A stretch of 64,000 nt of DNA. Source: Rhizobium viscosum. GTDB taxonomy: Bacteria; Pseudomonadota; Alphaproteobacteria; Rhizobiales; Rhizobiaceae. Within the stretch, counting starts at the first letter, position 1. Every line of letters starts with the position of its first letter. The stretch covers positions 4,109,001-4,173,000 of the forward strand of contig NZ_JADBEC010000001.1 of the NCBI RefSeq assembly GCF_014873945.1, in the 5' to 3' direction. Positions 1-8,308 of the stretch are shown here, piece by piece. The notes beneath the pieces are model-generated. The model had not been told where the DNA came from. It did not search any database and was given only the letters and a program-made list of their open reading frames with translations. The translations under genes were made by a program, and so were the position numbers.

Positions 1-349
1 TGCTGTAGGATCGCTTGAAATAATCGTCCATGGCCGCAGACATCTGAGGCGTGGGGCAGTTGAGAAGAATGTTCTCCTTGGCCGCAAGCGCCTTGCCATC
101 CCACGAGGCGCGAAATGCTGCAAGCCGCTTGTCCGCCAGCACCTGCAGTTTCGATTTCACCTGATCCGGAAGGCTGCTCCACGTGGCATCTGGAGGAATG
201 GTGCCAAGAACGGCTGCGACGCCCGAACGGGCGGCGTCCGCAGGCGGCAAGAAACCGGAAGGACATTCGCCGGCAGCGAACGTGGAAACAGGAAACAGGC
301 TTATTCCAAGGATGAAGAACGTCGCGAAACCTGCATCACGGCGCGCCAT
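1..349 (-). CDS. Secreted protein of unknown function, 3' end outside window
   Basis: The frame is open from an ATG (complement of 347-349) to the left edge, so at least 116 codons are present and the C-terminus is missing. A GAGGG ribosome-binding site lies about 9 bases upstream of the start. The N-terminus reads as a signal peptide: MARRD, then a hydrophobic stretch (FATFFILGISLFPVSTF) and a likely cleavage after AA-G near residue 25. The mature part has two cysteines (ECPSGF and LLNCPTP), which could form a periplasmic disulfide. I do not recognise the family. It faces away from the next gene. Confidence 0.7.
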   Translation of the reverse strand, partial: MARRDAGFATFFILGISLFPVSTFAAGECPSGFLPPADAARSGVAAVLGTIPPDATWSSLPDQVKSKLQVLADKRLAAFRASWDGKALAAKENILLNCPTPQMSAAMDDYFKRSYS

Positions 350-599
350 AATGATTTTCCCTCAAGTAAAAGAAGTCGATTATCTACACTTCTTGAGGAT
401 GCATAAATTAAAGATACACGCAAGAAAGAAGTGTGATTCTTCTCGAGCCTAGGTTCATTTGCCTTTTATCTTTGTTCTGGGAACGTCGTCACTCTCGAGT
501 TGCTTGCCATGTCGAATGTCGAGCCGAGCATTGCAAGAGCGCGGGGCGCTGCAACGTCCCGCTTCCGTCTCATTCTGTCGCGGCGGTGCGGCGGGCCCC

Positions 600-680
600 C
601 CTTCGCCCCAGCGGGGGTCCGAAGGACGGGTCGAGACCAGCGGCTCGACCCCGGTCAGGTGCCCGAAGGGCGGATGAGGG
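600..680. repeat. GC-rich palindromic intergenic element
   Basis: The 490 bases between the first two genes hold no convincing gene. The middle contains stacked inverted repeats: CCTTCG/CGAAGG around CCCC-AGC-GGGG (600-625) and a perfect 8-base stem GGGTCGAG/CTCGACCC with an 8-base loop (628-651), followed by GTGCCCGAAGGGCGGATGAG. Blocks of this type (CCTCATCCGCCCTTCGGGCACC) are familiar intergenic mosaic repeats of rhizobial genomes. They can act as transcript stabilisers or terminators, but no role is shown here. Confidence 0.55.
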
Positions 681-839
681 GGCACGGGCTCAACTTTGCT
701 TGTTTTCCGCCTTGGCGAGAGGGTCCCCGCGCAAAAACTTGGCCGATCCCCGGCATTTGTTGGCAGCTTCGCGAAATCCGGCTCCCGGCCGCAGTGCTAG
801 TCTCGCCTCACTTGCTTCCATATCGAAAGGCCGCTGCCC

Positions 840-1235
840 GTGCTTCTGGATCGTTCCCGCCTGCCTGTCGTCTTCATTCGCACCGATGCCGATGCTGAGA
901 CTTCCATCAATGACCAGATCGAGGCGCTTCTCGAAGAGCGGCGGCCCTTCGTGCTGGTCACGGATCACGCGCCTGACGATCATGAGGACGAGACGCAGGA
1001 GGAGCGCAAGGAGCGAGCGCTGTTTTTCAAGAAGATCAAGGACCGGATGCGCGTCTATTGCCGCGGCATGATCGTCATCGATGGCGGCAGGCCGACATCG
1101 CCCGCGATCAAGATCGCGGCCGCCACGGCCGGAAAGGCCTTCGGTTTTGCGATCGTCTTTGCGGCAGATGAAGAAGAGGCGGAGCGCAAGGGGCGGAGCC
1201 TCATCGGCAGCAGGGACGATGCGTGGCTTCTGTGA
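840..1235 (+). CDS. Small acidic/basic cytoplasmic protein, unknown function
   Basis: A 131-residue protein starting at GTG with GAAAGG about 9 bases upstream. The sequence has a beta strand-like start (LPVVFIRTD), a highly charged segment around residues 45-62 (DDHEDETQEERKERALFF), and an alanine-rich end (AIKIAAATAGKAFGFAIVFA). No signal peptide or membrane segment is seen. It ends 45 bases before the AraC-type regulator on the same strand and may share its transcript. The family was not recognised. Codon use matches the neighbouring genes, which supports real coding. Confidence 0.6.
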   Translation: MLLDRSRLPVVFIRTDADAETSINDQIEALLEERRPFVLVTDHAPDDHEDETQEERKERALFFKKIKDRMRVYCRGMIVIDGGRPTSPAIKIAAATAGKAFGFAIVFAADEEEAERKGRSLIGSRDDAWLL

Positions 1236-1279
1236 TAGAGCAATGCGCCGTCGGTTGAGCTTGCCCGTGAGGATCGGCA

Positions 1280-2206
1280 ATGAACATTCAGGATAGATTT
1301 GACCCCTCCGTGATCGATGAGGTGTCGCGCCCGGCCTTCAGTTTCATCACCGAGACGAGTTTCGTCGGGGAGTCCGAACCGCATCGCCACGACAAGGCGC
1401 AACTGCTTTACGTGATCGGCGGCGTGCTGACGATGAGGGCGGCCGGCGGTGTCTGGACGGTGCCGCCCAACTGCGCGCTGTGGATTCCGGGCGGCATTTC
1501 CCATAGCGGCCGTGTCTGCGGCCATGTCAGGATCGGCAATCTCTATATCGACGCGAAACTGACCGGTGGCCTGAAGGACGAATGCGGCATTCTCTTCGTC
1601 CAGCCTTTCCTGCGCGAGCTGATATTTCGGCTGGAGCCGCGGCCAGAAAGTCCGGAGATGGAGCCCGAACGGCTGCACCGTCTGGTCGGCGTTCTCCTCG
1701 ATGAACTGCGCGCAGCACCGCTCGAGCCGATCCATCTGCCGATGCCCGCCGACCGCAGGCTGCAGCGGCTTACGGAGGCGATGGTCGCCGAGCCCGGCCT
1801 GCGGTTCACCATAGACGAATGGGGTGCGCGGGTCGGCGCCAGCAACCGCACGCTCAGCCGCCTGTTCCAGCGGGAGACAGGCATGACCTTCGTGCGCTGG
1901 CGCCAGCAGCTGCATATCGGCGTCGCCCTTCAGCGCCTGGCGGCGGGACAGCCTGTGACCGTCATTGCCGGCGATCTCGGCTATGAAAGCGTCAGCGCCT
2001 TCATCGCCATGTTCCGCCGCATGCTCGGAACGACGCCGACGCGCTATTTCAGCGACCAGATGCAGGCAAGCCCGCACAGGCTGGAAATCACGGCGGATTG
2101 GCGCGCGGAACCGGGCGAGCATAGTGGTCCGGATCGCGGGAAGGGTCGGGATCTTGCGAAGGGCTCTGCGTCCAATCTGGTGCCCTTCAGGCGAGAGCCG
2201 AACTGA
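1280..2206 (+). CDS. AraC family transcriptional regulator with cupin sensor domain
   Basis: A 308-residue one-component regulator. Residues about 20-110 form an AraC-type cupin (ETSFVGESEPHRHDKAQLLY with the histidine pair, then IPGGISHSG). Residues about 165-260 hold the paired helix-turn-helix: WGARVGASNRTLSRLFQRE and, in the second helix pair, AGDLGYESVSAFIAMFRRM, ending in the typical GTTPTRYF. It would bind a small ligand in the cupin and regulate a nearby or distant promoter; the target is not evident. A tail of about 50 residues after the HTH (KGRDLAKGS...) is longer than usual. Confidence 0.9.
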   Translation: MNIQDRFDPSVIDEVSRPAFSFITETSFVGESEPHRHDKAQLLYVIGGVLTMRAAGGVWTVPPNCALWIPGGISHSGRVCGHVRIGNLYIDAKLTGGLKDECGILFVQPFLRELIFRLEPRPESPEMEPERLHRLVGVLLDELRAAPLEPIHLPMPADRRLQRLTEAMVAEPGLRFTIDEWGARVGASNRTLSRLFQRETGMTFVRWRQQLHIGVALQRLAAGQPVTVIAGDLGYESVSAFIAMFRRMLGTTPTRYFSDQMQASPHRLEITADWRAEPGEHSGPDRGKGRDLAKGSASNLVPFRREPN

Positions 2207-2238
2207 TCCTTTTCCCGTCCTTGTCGCTCCGCCTGATC

Positions 2239-3033
2239 CTAGAAGGGCATATCCGCATCGTCATGGGACCGCTTGAGGGGCCTGCCTTCATGGAAACGGC
2301 ACGAACCCGGGCGGACCTCCGTTGTCTGCAGCACCGCGACATCGCCGGATGGGCTGATCTTAAGCGCAGACAGGATATTCGTCGCGAAGGCGCCGGTATC
2401 GATGGCAATGCGGTTCGGGAAGATCTCGACGCGTGCGCTTGAAGTGATCGTATGCCCATGGACGACGATCTTGCCGAATGAAGTGCTGGCATTCAGGAAC
2501 TCGTCGCGGATCCACATCAGCGTATGCGCATCCTGCTCGGCCAGGGGGATGCCGGGTTTCAGGCCGGCATGGACGAGGATGTGGTGGTCGAGTTCGACAT
2601 AGCGCACCGCAGCGCGCAGGCATTGCAGGCGCTCGTCTCCAAACCTGTGTCGGATCTCCTCTGATGTGATGGCTGCGTCAAGCGGCAGGCCGTAGGACAG
2701 CATCGTCTCGCTGCCTCCGAGGTCCCGCCAGTGGTTCACAAGATCTGCCTGGACGGCCGGGTCCGCCTCGCCGAGGATACGAAGGGGCAGGGCGTCGTGG
2801 TTGCCGCGTATGAGCTTCGAGCCCGGTCTGTCGCGCAGCGTCCGGATGACGAGATCCATCGCTTTGCGACTCTCCGGCCCCCGGTCCATGATGTCGCCGA
2901 GGAAGACGATCCGGTAGTCGATAGCCTCGTTGCGTGCCTTGCCGGCAATGCCTGACAGCATCTCCTCCAGCAGGTCGGCACGCCCGTGGACATCGCCGAT
3001 GGCGAATGTGTGCAGAGAAGCGTTTCCGGTCAT
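2239..3033 (-). CDS. Metallophosphoesterase, serine/threonine protein phosphatase-like
   Basis: A 264-residue cytoplasmic phosphatase of the PPP/calcineurin superfamily. Metal-binding motifs are in the expected order: GDVHGR near residue 13, GDIMDRG near 46, GNHD near 79, VHAG near 155 and VHGHT near 191. These supply the Asp, His and Asn ligands of a di-metal site. The open frame runs further upstream, but the start at 3033 (MTGNASLHTF) puts the first motif at the usual distance from the N-terminus. Substrate is unknown; bacterial relatives remove phosphate from proteins or from nucleotides such as Ap4A. It is convergent with the AraC gene. Confidence 0.88.
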   Translation of the reverse strand: MTGNASLHTFAIGDVHGRADLLEEMLSGIAGKARNEAIDYRIVFLGDIMDRGPESRKAMDLVIRTLRDRPGSKLIRGNHDALPLRILGEADPAVQADLVNHWRDLGGSETMLSYGLPLDAAITSEEIRHRFGDERLQCLRAAVRYVELDHHILVHAGLKPGIPLAEQDAHTLMWIRDEFLNASTSFGKIVVHGHTITSSARVEIFPNRIAIDTGAFATNILSALKISPSGDVAVLQTTEVRPGSCRFHEGRPLKRSHDDADMPF

Positions 3034-3193
3034 CGATGGCTCCGTTGTCGCACTCGGTATGGCACTGTTTATGCGCTTCGCCAAGCGGGAGACCGGACGA
3101 AGACGGATGATACCGGGCGCGGAAAAAAGACCCCGCCCCAAACCCCGGTTCCGTTGTAACCGCTAGATTAAGCCTCGCCACGTATGCCGTTAC

Positions 3194-3466
3194 TCAGCGG
3201 CTTGATCGCATGGTGCATTGATATTTCTGCTTTACGCATGCGATTTGAGGCGTGGAGCATTCGGCCTCTCCATCGACGATCGAGCAGAACGAACATTGAT
3301 CATTCATTTCCCGGCAGTCTGGATTGGCTTTTATGAAATCTCTCATGCTTTCGGTCTGTTCCTGCGCCCCTTCTTTTGGTTTGGCTGGGTCGTCCGCGAA
3401 GACGGGCGATGCATAGGTGGCTATGAGCAGGATCAAGGGGGCAATTTTTGACGAGACACGTTTCAT
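3194..3466 (-). CDS. Small secreted cysteine-rich protein
   Basis: The 90-residue protein begins MKRVSSKIAPLILLIATYA and has a clear signal peptide ending near VFA-DD. The mature part has six cysteines (PDCREMNDQCSFCSIVDGEAEC, then IACVKQKYQC), which would suit disulfide pairing in the periplasm. The open frame extends 40 residues upstream, but only the start at 3466 gives a signal peptide at the N-terminus. No family was recognised. Positions 3034-3193 between this gene and the phosphatase hold no gene. Confidence 0.65.
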   Translation of the reverse strand: MKRVSSKIAPLILLIATYASPVFADDPAKPKEGAQEQTESMRDFIKANPDCREMNDQCSFCSIVDGEAECSTPQIACVKQKYQCTMRSSR

Positions 3467-3622
3467 TGAGTGGCTTCCGTTGTAGGTTTGTTTCAACTCG
3501 CCAAGCTGATTCATGTGTGATGATATCGACTTTGGCGTAACCGGTGTTCCGCTCCCACGTTGACGTCGCTGCCCAAAGGAACTCAAACTTGATCTGAAAG
3601 AGTTGCGCGATATGGTGATCCG

Positions 3623-3856
3623 ATGAATATCGCCCCTATTCGCTTCACCAAGATCGGCCGCGAACTCAGGCTCATAAGGACTGGGTATGAAGGGGGTGTG
3701 GTTCCTGAAGCTCGCGACGGCTGGTATTGGTGGTTACGCACGTCGGCAGGTCGGTTCGCGGGCTCAGCCGGGACCATTGAAGGAGCAAAAAGCTCCCTCG
3801 GCTTTGTGATCCACAAAATCGAGAATGGCGAAGACCCAACCTGGAGGCTGGTCTGA
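3623..3856 (+). CDS. Small hypothetical protein
   Basis: A 77-residue frame from ATG, with the aromatic stretch GWYWWLRTSAGRF in the middle and a predicted helix after it (TIEGAKSSLGFVIHKI). It has no signal peptide or transmembrane segment. The composition looks protein-like and unlike random reading of GC-rich DNA, but the ribosome-binding site is weak and no family was recognised. Short proteins of this kind are common at the edge of accessory segments. Confidence 0.45.
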   Translation: MNIAPIRFTKIGRELRLIRTGYEGGVVPEARDGWYWWLRTSAGRFAGSAGTIEGAKSSLGFVIHKIENGEDPTWRLV

Positions 3857-4053
3857 CCATCGCTTAGGCTGCCGCATCTAAAAAACGGCAGGCTAAATCC
3901 GCCCCGCAGATCACTGCGGCCTACCACGTCAACGAGACTGCCGTGCGCCGAGCCTACGGAATCATCCAGAACGTTTTTAGGTCGCCTATGGTATTAGCGG
4001 CTACGGCTTAGTGCCGCTGTTGATCTACATGCGGGCTTTATCGAAGAGGGTAC

Positions 4054-4260
4054 ATGTCTAATTTGGCCGTCGCCTTGGCAATCGTCATTTCCTATTTAGA
4101 TCGACGTTCCGCCACATCCACGGAGGATGATGACATCCAGGTTTTGGAAGCTGTCGCGGCAGAGCTTCAGCAAAGTCCGCCAGACGAAAAGAACGAGGTG
4201 GTCTCGGCTCTCGTTCGTATTGGCAGAGCCGACCTCATCGACGGGTTGGGTTTGAGGTAG
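4054..4260 (+). CDS. Small hypothetical protein
   Basis: A 68-residue frame starting ATG at 4054 (MSNLAVALAIVISYLDRRSA). After a short hydrophobic start it is acidic and helical (DDDIQVLEAVAAELQQSPPD), ending ALVRIGRADLIDGLGLR. The pattern resembles a small soluble helical protein. No clear ribosome-binding site is visible (GAGGGTACAT is the nearest candidate). The family is unknown. Positions 3857-4053 hold no gene. Confidence 0.4.
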   Translation: MSNLAVALAIVISYLDRRSATSTEDDDIQVLEAVAAELQQSPPDEKNEVVSALVRIGRADLIDGLGLR

Positions 4261-4313
4261 ATTCAATACTTTGGCTATCATGCCGGAAGCAGGTTTGAGC
4301 TTCTCAAGGCCTC

Positions 4314-4397
4314 ACGCATCAAACCCGTAAGCCGGTCTGCGGCAAACCGGCTGATCTGCCCCTAGAGCACAATATCGAGCGGCGTGATCGGGTCCAT
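4314..4397 (-). pseudogene. Relic of argP 3' end
   Basis: About 84 bases match, in the same orientation, the part of the intact argP gene at about 12962-13045. Both share GGTCTGCGGCAA(A/G)CCGGCTGATCTGCC and then GAGCACAA/GACATCGAGCGGCGTG with scattered substitutions. This is the region encoding VLYWQISRLAADRL near the ArgP C-terminus. The rest of the gene is absent. Together with the argO relic near 19238-19376 it brackets the segment that carries the intact argP-argO pair. Confidence 0.8.
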
Positions 4398-4469
4398 TCT
4401 TCTGCTGGACGATCAAAAGACGAAAACCTAGAAGAGATTGGGCCCAGTCCACCTCTTGAAGGAGAAAAA

Positions 4470-5006
4470 ATGAAACGCATCGAGATGGAGGTGAGCGGCG
4501 GTTGCCAGTGCGGTGCCGTGCGCTACCATGCAACCGCTATGCACGACAATTCGCATCTCTGCCATTGCCGCATGTGCCAGAAAGCTTCGGGCAACATCTT
4601 TGCCGCGCTTGTCGCCGCGCCCGATGATGCACTCACCTGGACACGCGGCAAGCCTGATGTCTGGAAAAGCTCGGAGCTTGTCGAGCGCGGCTTCTGCGCC
4701 AATTGCGGCACGCCATTGTTTTTCCATCACCTCGAAAACGGTCGCACCAACCTGATGATCGGTTCGCTTGACGATCCCCACGCCTTCGCGCCGCATGCCA
4801 ATACCTGCACCGAGAACATGGTGGCGTGGTTCGATGCGATCACGGGCATGGAAAATACCGGTGCGACCGAAAACAACGGCGCCGACTGGGCTGCGGCTAT
4901 CAAGGAGAGCAGCAACCAGCACCCCGATCACGATACTACCTCATGGGCGGTGAGGGGGCGTGACGGCTGGCTCCTTGTAGCCGGACGCGAATTTCCGGAA
5001 TTTTGA
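4470..5006 (+). CDS. GFA/CENP-V family zinc-binding protein
   Basis: A 178-residue protein of the glutathione-dependent formaldehyde-activating enzyme (GFA) fold. Zinc ligands are visible in order: GGCQCGAVRY near residue 11, LCHCRMCQK near 31, and FCANCGTPLFFHH near 75. The last block contains the CxxCG motif typical of the family. A strong GAAGGAG site precedes the ATG. The C-terminal part (about 130-178) ends with a WLLVAGREF strand. Family members bind glutathione adducts, though formaldehyde activity is proven for few. It stands alone on the plus strand beside the argP relic. Confidence 0.88.
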   Translation: MKRIEMEVSGGCQCGAVRYHATAMHDNSHLCHCRMCQKASGNIFAALVAAPDDALTWTRGKPDVWKSSELVERGFCANCGTPLFFHHLENGRTNLMIGSLDDPHAFAPHANTCTENMVAWFDAITGMENTGATENNGADWAAAIKESSNQHPDHDTTSWAVRGRDGWLLVAGREFPEF

Positions 5007-5054
5007 CACGAGGATTCGGAATTCTGAATTTCCCAGCGAGGAGCGAACATTCTT

Positions 5055-5885
5055 TTACTCTGGGGCCGCGTCCCACATTCGGCGACTTTCGTCTCTACTA
5101 ACCTTGAGTGGGATTCGGGTCAGTTCGTCAGTTTGTTCATCGTTGAATGCAGGAGGGATCGTAATGGACTTGCTTGTTGGGAAGATCTCCGGCGTCGGCA
5201 TGTTTCGATTTAGAGACAGGTATGTTTGGAATTTTGGTTCTGTCGACCGAGCCGACTTGAAGCCAACAATGAACAGAGCGCCGAGAACGTGCCACGCCGA
5301 TGATTGGATCCCGATGTCTGTCACGTGCAGTTGGCCGCCGCGAACGGCCTGAATGCCGCGACCAAAATGGTTATACCCCTCCCATTTCGAGCCGTTATAT
5401 CTGCCGATCCATACGATGAATTGATCCGATATGACGCGCGTTGCACCAAAAGCGTGGCGTTCCTCTCTTGTCCAAAATATCTGGCTCTTGTCGTGGAAAT
5501 AATCAGCGACAATAGCCGTCATAACGGCCCATTGGGACAAACGCATCTGTTCCGCTTCGTCGAGAGAGCGGACATCGCCTCGCCCTACTGCAGTTATCAA
5601 TTCCATGTTCTTCTGCTGCAGTTGTGACATCCACGTCTCGTTACAATTTGAGCAAACGACGCGGAGCGGTTTAGATCGTATATCTCCGCTAAACGTCCTT
5701 CGCCTCTCAGTTCTGACCACCCCTTCGCTATCCAATTCGAATTCGCCAACAGCGTACGACCGATAGGGATAAAGAAAAGGTAGCTTCTGCGCCGCCCAAC
5801 GGGGGTAGAAGTGTTCATTGCTGTTTGCGCGATTTGTGCAAAACTGACATTCGCGGTTATGTCGATATTGCTTGCTTCCGTTCAT
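5055..5885 (-). CDS. HNH-like zinc-finger protein (putative nuclease)
   Basis: From the ATG at 5885 the protein has 276 residues. The N-terminal 75 residues carry CQFCTNR, NSNEHFYPRW and VVCSNCNETWMSQL, the pattern CxxC - EHxxPxW - CxxCNxxWM seen in HNH-type proteins of phages and islands: two CxxC knuckles bind structural zinc and EH supplies the active-site His. The remaining 200 residues are helical and may bind a substrate or partner. The frame is open 65 residues upstream, but this start fits the fold best. Lower GC than flanking genes. No cognate methylase or immunity gene is adjacent except the truncated Dam. Confidence 0.6.
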   Translation of the reverse strand: MNGSKQYRHNRECQFCTNRANSNEHFYPRWAAQKLPFLYPYRSYAVGEFELDSEGVVRTERRRTFSGDIRSKPLRVVCSNCNETWMSQLQQKNMELITAVGRGDVRSLDEAEQMRLSQWAVMTAIVADYFHDKSQIFWTREERHAFGATRVISDQFIVWIGRYNGSKWEGYNHFGRGIQAVRGGQLHVTDIGIQSSAWHVLGALFIVGFKSARSTEPKFQTYLSLNRNMPTPEIFPTSKSITIPPAFNDEQTDELTRIPLKVSRDESRRMWDAAPE

Positions 5886-6094
5886 GGTTTGCCTGCATGT
5901 GGAGGTTGCGGATGTGCATGCTACTATCTGATATCGCAGTATCGGGAGGCGATCAGCGCCAGTCTTGAATTCCCTTTTCCAGCACAACGGCAACCCCCTG
6001 GGCAGAAGAAGTATCAGTAGCGACGGCGAAAAAGCTCGCAGGGCTTTCGTGGCGGCCGCTCGGAATGCCGGCATTACCATCCTCCCGGATGACG

Positions 6095-6652
6095 CTACGC
6101 ATTAGCGTCGCGCTCGACCGCCGTTGCGATCATTTCAATCGCCCGCTGGGCAAGCGCTCGATACCGGATAGCGTCGTCGTAGGTAAAGCTAGCCCCGCTC
6201 TCATGAGCTGCAATGTTTCCAATCGTCAGGATTTCGTCGAGAAGATTGGCGGCAGCGGGATCGATCTCATTCGCCGACCGTAAACCTCTCAGTATTTGTC
6301 GAGCGCCGCCGATATGCTGTCGCGGCACACTTCGAGCAAAAATCTTAATCGCTTCTTCCGCTGATCGGCGTAGCTCCAATATCGCTGAAGTGGGCGAAAT
6401 CCTCGCAAGTCTTTCAAACCTATCCTCCTCCTCTGGGGTGGGCGGAGGCAACTCGTGGGCGGGAGGAGGCAGGCTCTCGGCCGCCTTCTCCGCTTCCTCA
6501 AGTCGGAAGTCGATTTCGGTGTCTTTGTGCCTAAAGCGCACCCTCGGCAAAAGTGAGCGGATTTCTTTCCGGAAGATCAAAGCAACCGCAACAATCGCCG
6601 CTGGCCAAGACAGGGAGGAGAGCACGGATGCAAAGAAGTCGAGATAGTTCAT
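6095..6652 (-). CDS. Membrane-anchored protein with DUF4145-like C-terminal domain
   Basis: A 185-residue protein starting MNYLDFFASVLSSLSWPAAI. One N-terminal transmembrane helix (about 9-28) is followed by a basic stop (RKEIRSLLPRVRF), a proline-rich linker (SLPPPAHELPPPTPEEED), and an alpha-helical domain (ARISPTSAILELRRSAEEAI ... ILTIGNIAAHE). The I-L-E-L-R-x-x-E-E and the G-N-x-A-A-H pattern are typical of DUF4145/HEPN-like helical domains. It probably faces the cytoplasm. Function unknown; such proteins are common in defence-rich islands. Confidence 0.6.
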   Translation of the reverse strand: MNYLDFFASVLSSLSWPAAIVAVALIFRKEIRSLLPRVRFRHKDTEIDFRLEEAEKAAESLPPPAHELPPPTPEEEDRFERLARISPTSAILELRRSAEEAIKIFARSVPRQHIGGARQILRGLRSANEIDPAAANLLDEILTIGNIAAHESGASFTYDDAIRYRALAQRAIEMIATAVERDANA

Positions 6653-6678
6653 GCTGTGTTTCGTTCCCAATACGAGAA

Positions 6679-6960
6679 TCAACGTCCGCCGGTGATAATC
6701 AGCTCGCGTGCCGGCACACCTTCACCGCCGGCCACCGAGTATGTCAACTCGGCCTCGTCATGCCGGAAGGCAGCAAAGGTTTCCCGGATCTCCGGCCGGT
6801 CGTTGATCGACATGATAAAGCCCCCTTCAAGGCGCGCTAAACGCTCTGCCATGATTTCAAATTGCTCTCGGCCGAATAGGCTTTTCCCGTAGTCGCCCTC
6901 ACTACCGAAATAAGGTGGATCGAGGTATGGAAAGCGGCGATATGAGCAGCCCGCGTGTGC
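6679..6960 (-). pseudogene. C-terminal remnant of a phage-type DNA adenine methylase
   Basis: Reading the minus strand gives YRRFPYLDPPYFGSEGDYGK, then RLEGGFIMSINDRPEIRETF and ends ARELIITGGR with a TGA at 6679-6681. DPPY is the catalytic motif of N6-adenine methylases and the rest matches the tail of phage/prophage Dam enzymes. The N-terminal part with the AdoMet site is missing: upstream sequence (6961-7081) has no matching frame or start. It is therefore a truncated relic, probably left by an old prophage or island. Its stop lies 26 bases before the start of the membrane protein. Confidence 0.75.
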
Positions 6961-7081
6961 TGTGCCAATACGGCGAGATTGCTGATATCGCGGCTTAACT
7001 ACAGCTCGCGGGTGTCTGTAGCAGTAATGCTCCGTCGCCCGCGCAATTCAACGATGGCAGGGCGGTAACTTTGGGCAATCT

Positions 7082-8074
7082 CTATTTTCGAAAGGCAAAG
7101 CCCTGCCATTCATGGCTAAGGGCGAGATACTCCTGGTGAACCTGTTCAACTATTTTTTCCTGATAATCAGGGTCGAAATCCGTAACGATGATCGGCTTGT
7201 CAGATGGGGGCATCCCGACCACCATGTCCAATAGCCGCGTCGCCTCGGTCATGTAGTGGAATGTCTCTTCGATCCGCGCCTCTTGTGACGGCCAATTCAC
7301 GGCGTTCCCAATTGCCATTATCATCATCAGATGTCGAACTTCGGAGGGCAGGTAGTCATCGTTTTCGACGTCAGTCCGAACACGGACGGCAAGAAAGAGC
7401 ACCGAGACGACAAGACAACTGAATTGCGGCGACGGACTCGTAAGGTTCTCACGAATCTCAGCACCTCTCCGCCAAACAGGGGCATTGAGTACCGCACGTT
7501 TCATGATCCATTTGGCTGCCAGATCGTCCGCTTCATATTCGCATGCTCGTGAATAAGCGGAATTTGCTTCCCAGCGCGCGCGATCGCTTTCCATAAAGCG
7601 AAGATGACCTGCGGTGATATGCGCCAACTCATGAAATATAAGCAGCACCCAAGCTTCGCGGATAAAATCGAAAAAAAGGTCGATACGCTGATCATCGATC
7701 TCGATCTCATTCGATACTTCCGAAATTCGTTGTTCGATGTTCTGAGTGGACGGATTAAATGGAGGTAAATCAGTGAAATCCGTCGCGCTTGGGATGTCGC
7801 AGCCATTGACGCTCGGGATGCAGCTAGCGAGGATAAAGAAACATCCAGTGATCAAATCATACAGCCGGTTAGTGATCACAACTTCATAGCGCCACTGCCC
7901 CTCATCTGCTGGAGCACTCCGTACAAATATTCGTAGCGTGTTCTCGTTGATGAAGGTGAGGCTGAAATCGACGTTAGCGGACAGCTGCGTCATCGTGCGT
8001 TCTTTGATTCCATCAAAGGCCTCGTGGACAATGTCGCGTGGCGCGAAATCACTCAGATACAATTTGATCCCCAA
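7082..8074 (-). CDS. HExxH metallopeptidase-like protein
   Basis: A 330-residue protein with a gluzincin signature: IFHELAHITAGHL near residue 147 gives HExxH plus a GH, and ACEYEADDLAAKW near 182 gives the downstream glutamate (E-Y-E-A-D). This order and spacing are seen in M48-like and Lit/U49-like peptidases. Flanking segments are helical and partly hydrophobic (LITGCFFILASCI; FSCLVVSVLFLAV). The start used is TTG at 8074; ATG at 7993 is an alternative. It follows a second HExxH gene of the same layout, now split by an insertion sequence, so the two were probably an operon. Target protein unknown. Confidence 0.6.
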   Translation of the reverse strand: MGIKLYLSDFAPRDIVHEAFDGIKERTMTQLSANVDFSLTFINENTLRIFVRSAPADEGQWRYEVVITNRLYDLITGCFFILASCIPSVNGCDIPSATDFTDLPPFNPSTQNIEQRISEVSNEIEIDDQRIDLFFDFIREAWVLLIFHELAHITAGHLRFMESDRARWEANSAYSRACEYEADDLAAKWIMKRAVLNAPVWRRGAEIRENLTSPSPQFSCLVVSVLFLAVRVRTDVENDDYLPSEVRHLMMIMAIGNAVNWPSQEARIEETFHYMTEATRLLDMVVGMPPSDKPIIVTDFDPDYQEKIVEQVHQEYLALSHEWQGFAFRK

Positions 8075-8308
8075 TCTTTAAGAGGCATACTTAAGAAGAC
8101 CCAATAGCTCGCGGCACGATAGCTCCACATCCACGAGAGCATAATCAAGGCGCCAGATTGTGGTCGCCGATCTTCAATCGGTTTAACAATGGAAGGATTG
8201 TCGGCCAACAAGCCATCAATTTTTCTAGATGCTGCTCAGCTTCTGGCTCCATCATGATGCGATGCAGATCAAGTTTCGGCTGGAGGTACGGAGGTTCAGC
8301 GACGCCTA

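Noticed and set aside
433..1071. 212-codon plus-strand frame over the GC-rich intergenic repeat
   Set aside because: Arg/Ser/Pro-rich composition typical of out-of-frame reading; overlaps the better frame at 840-1235 and has no ribosome-binding site.
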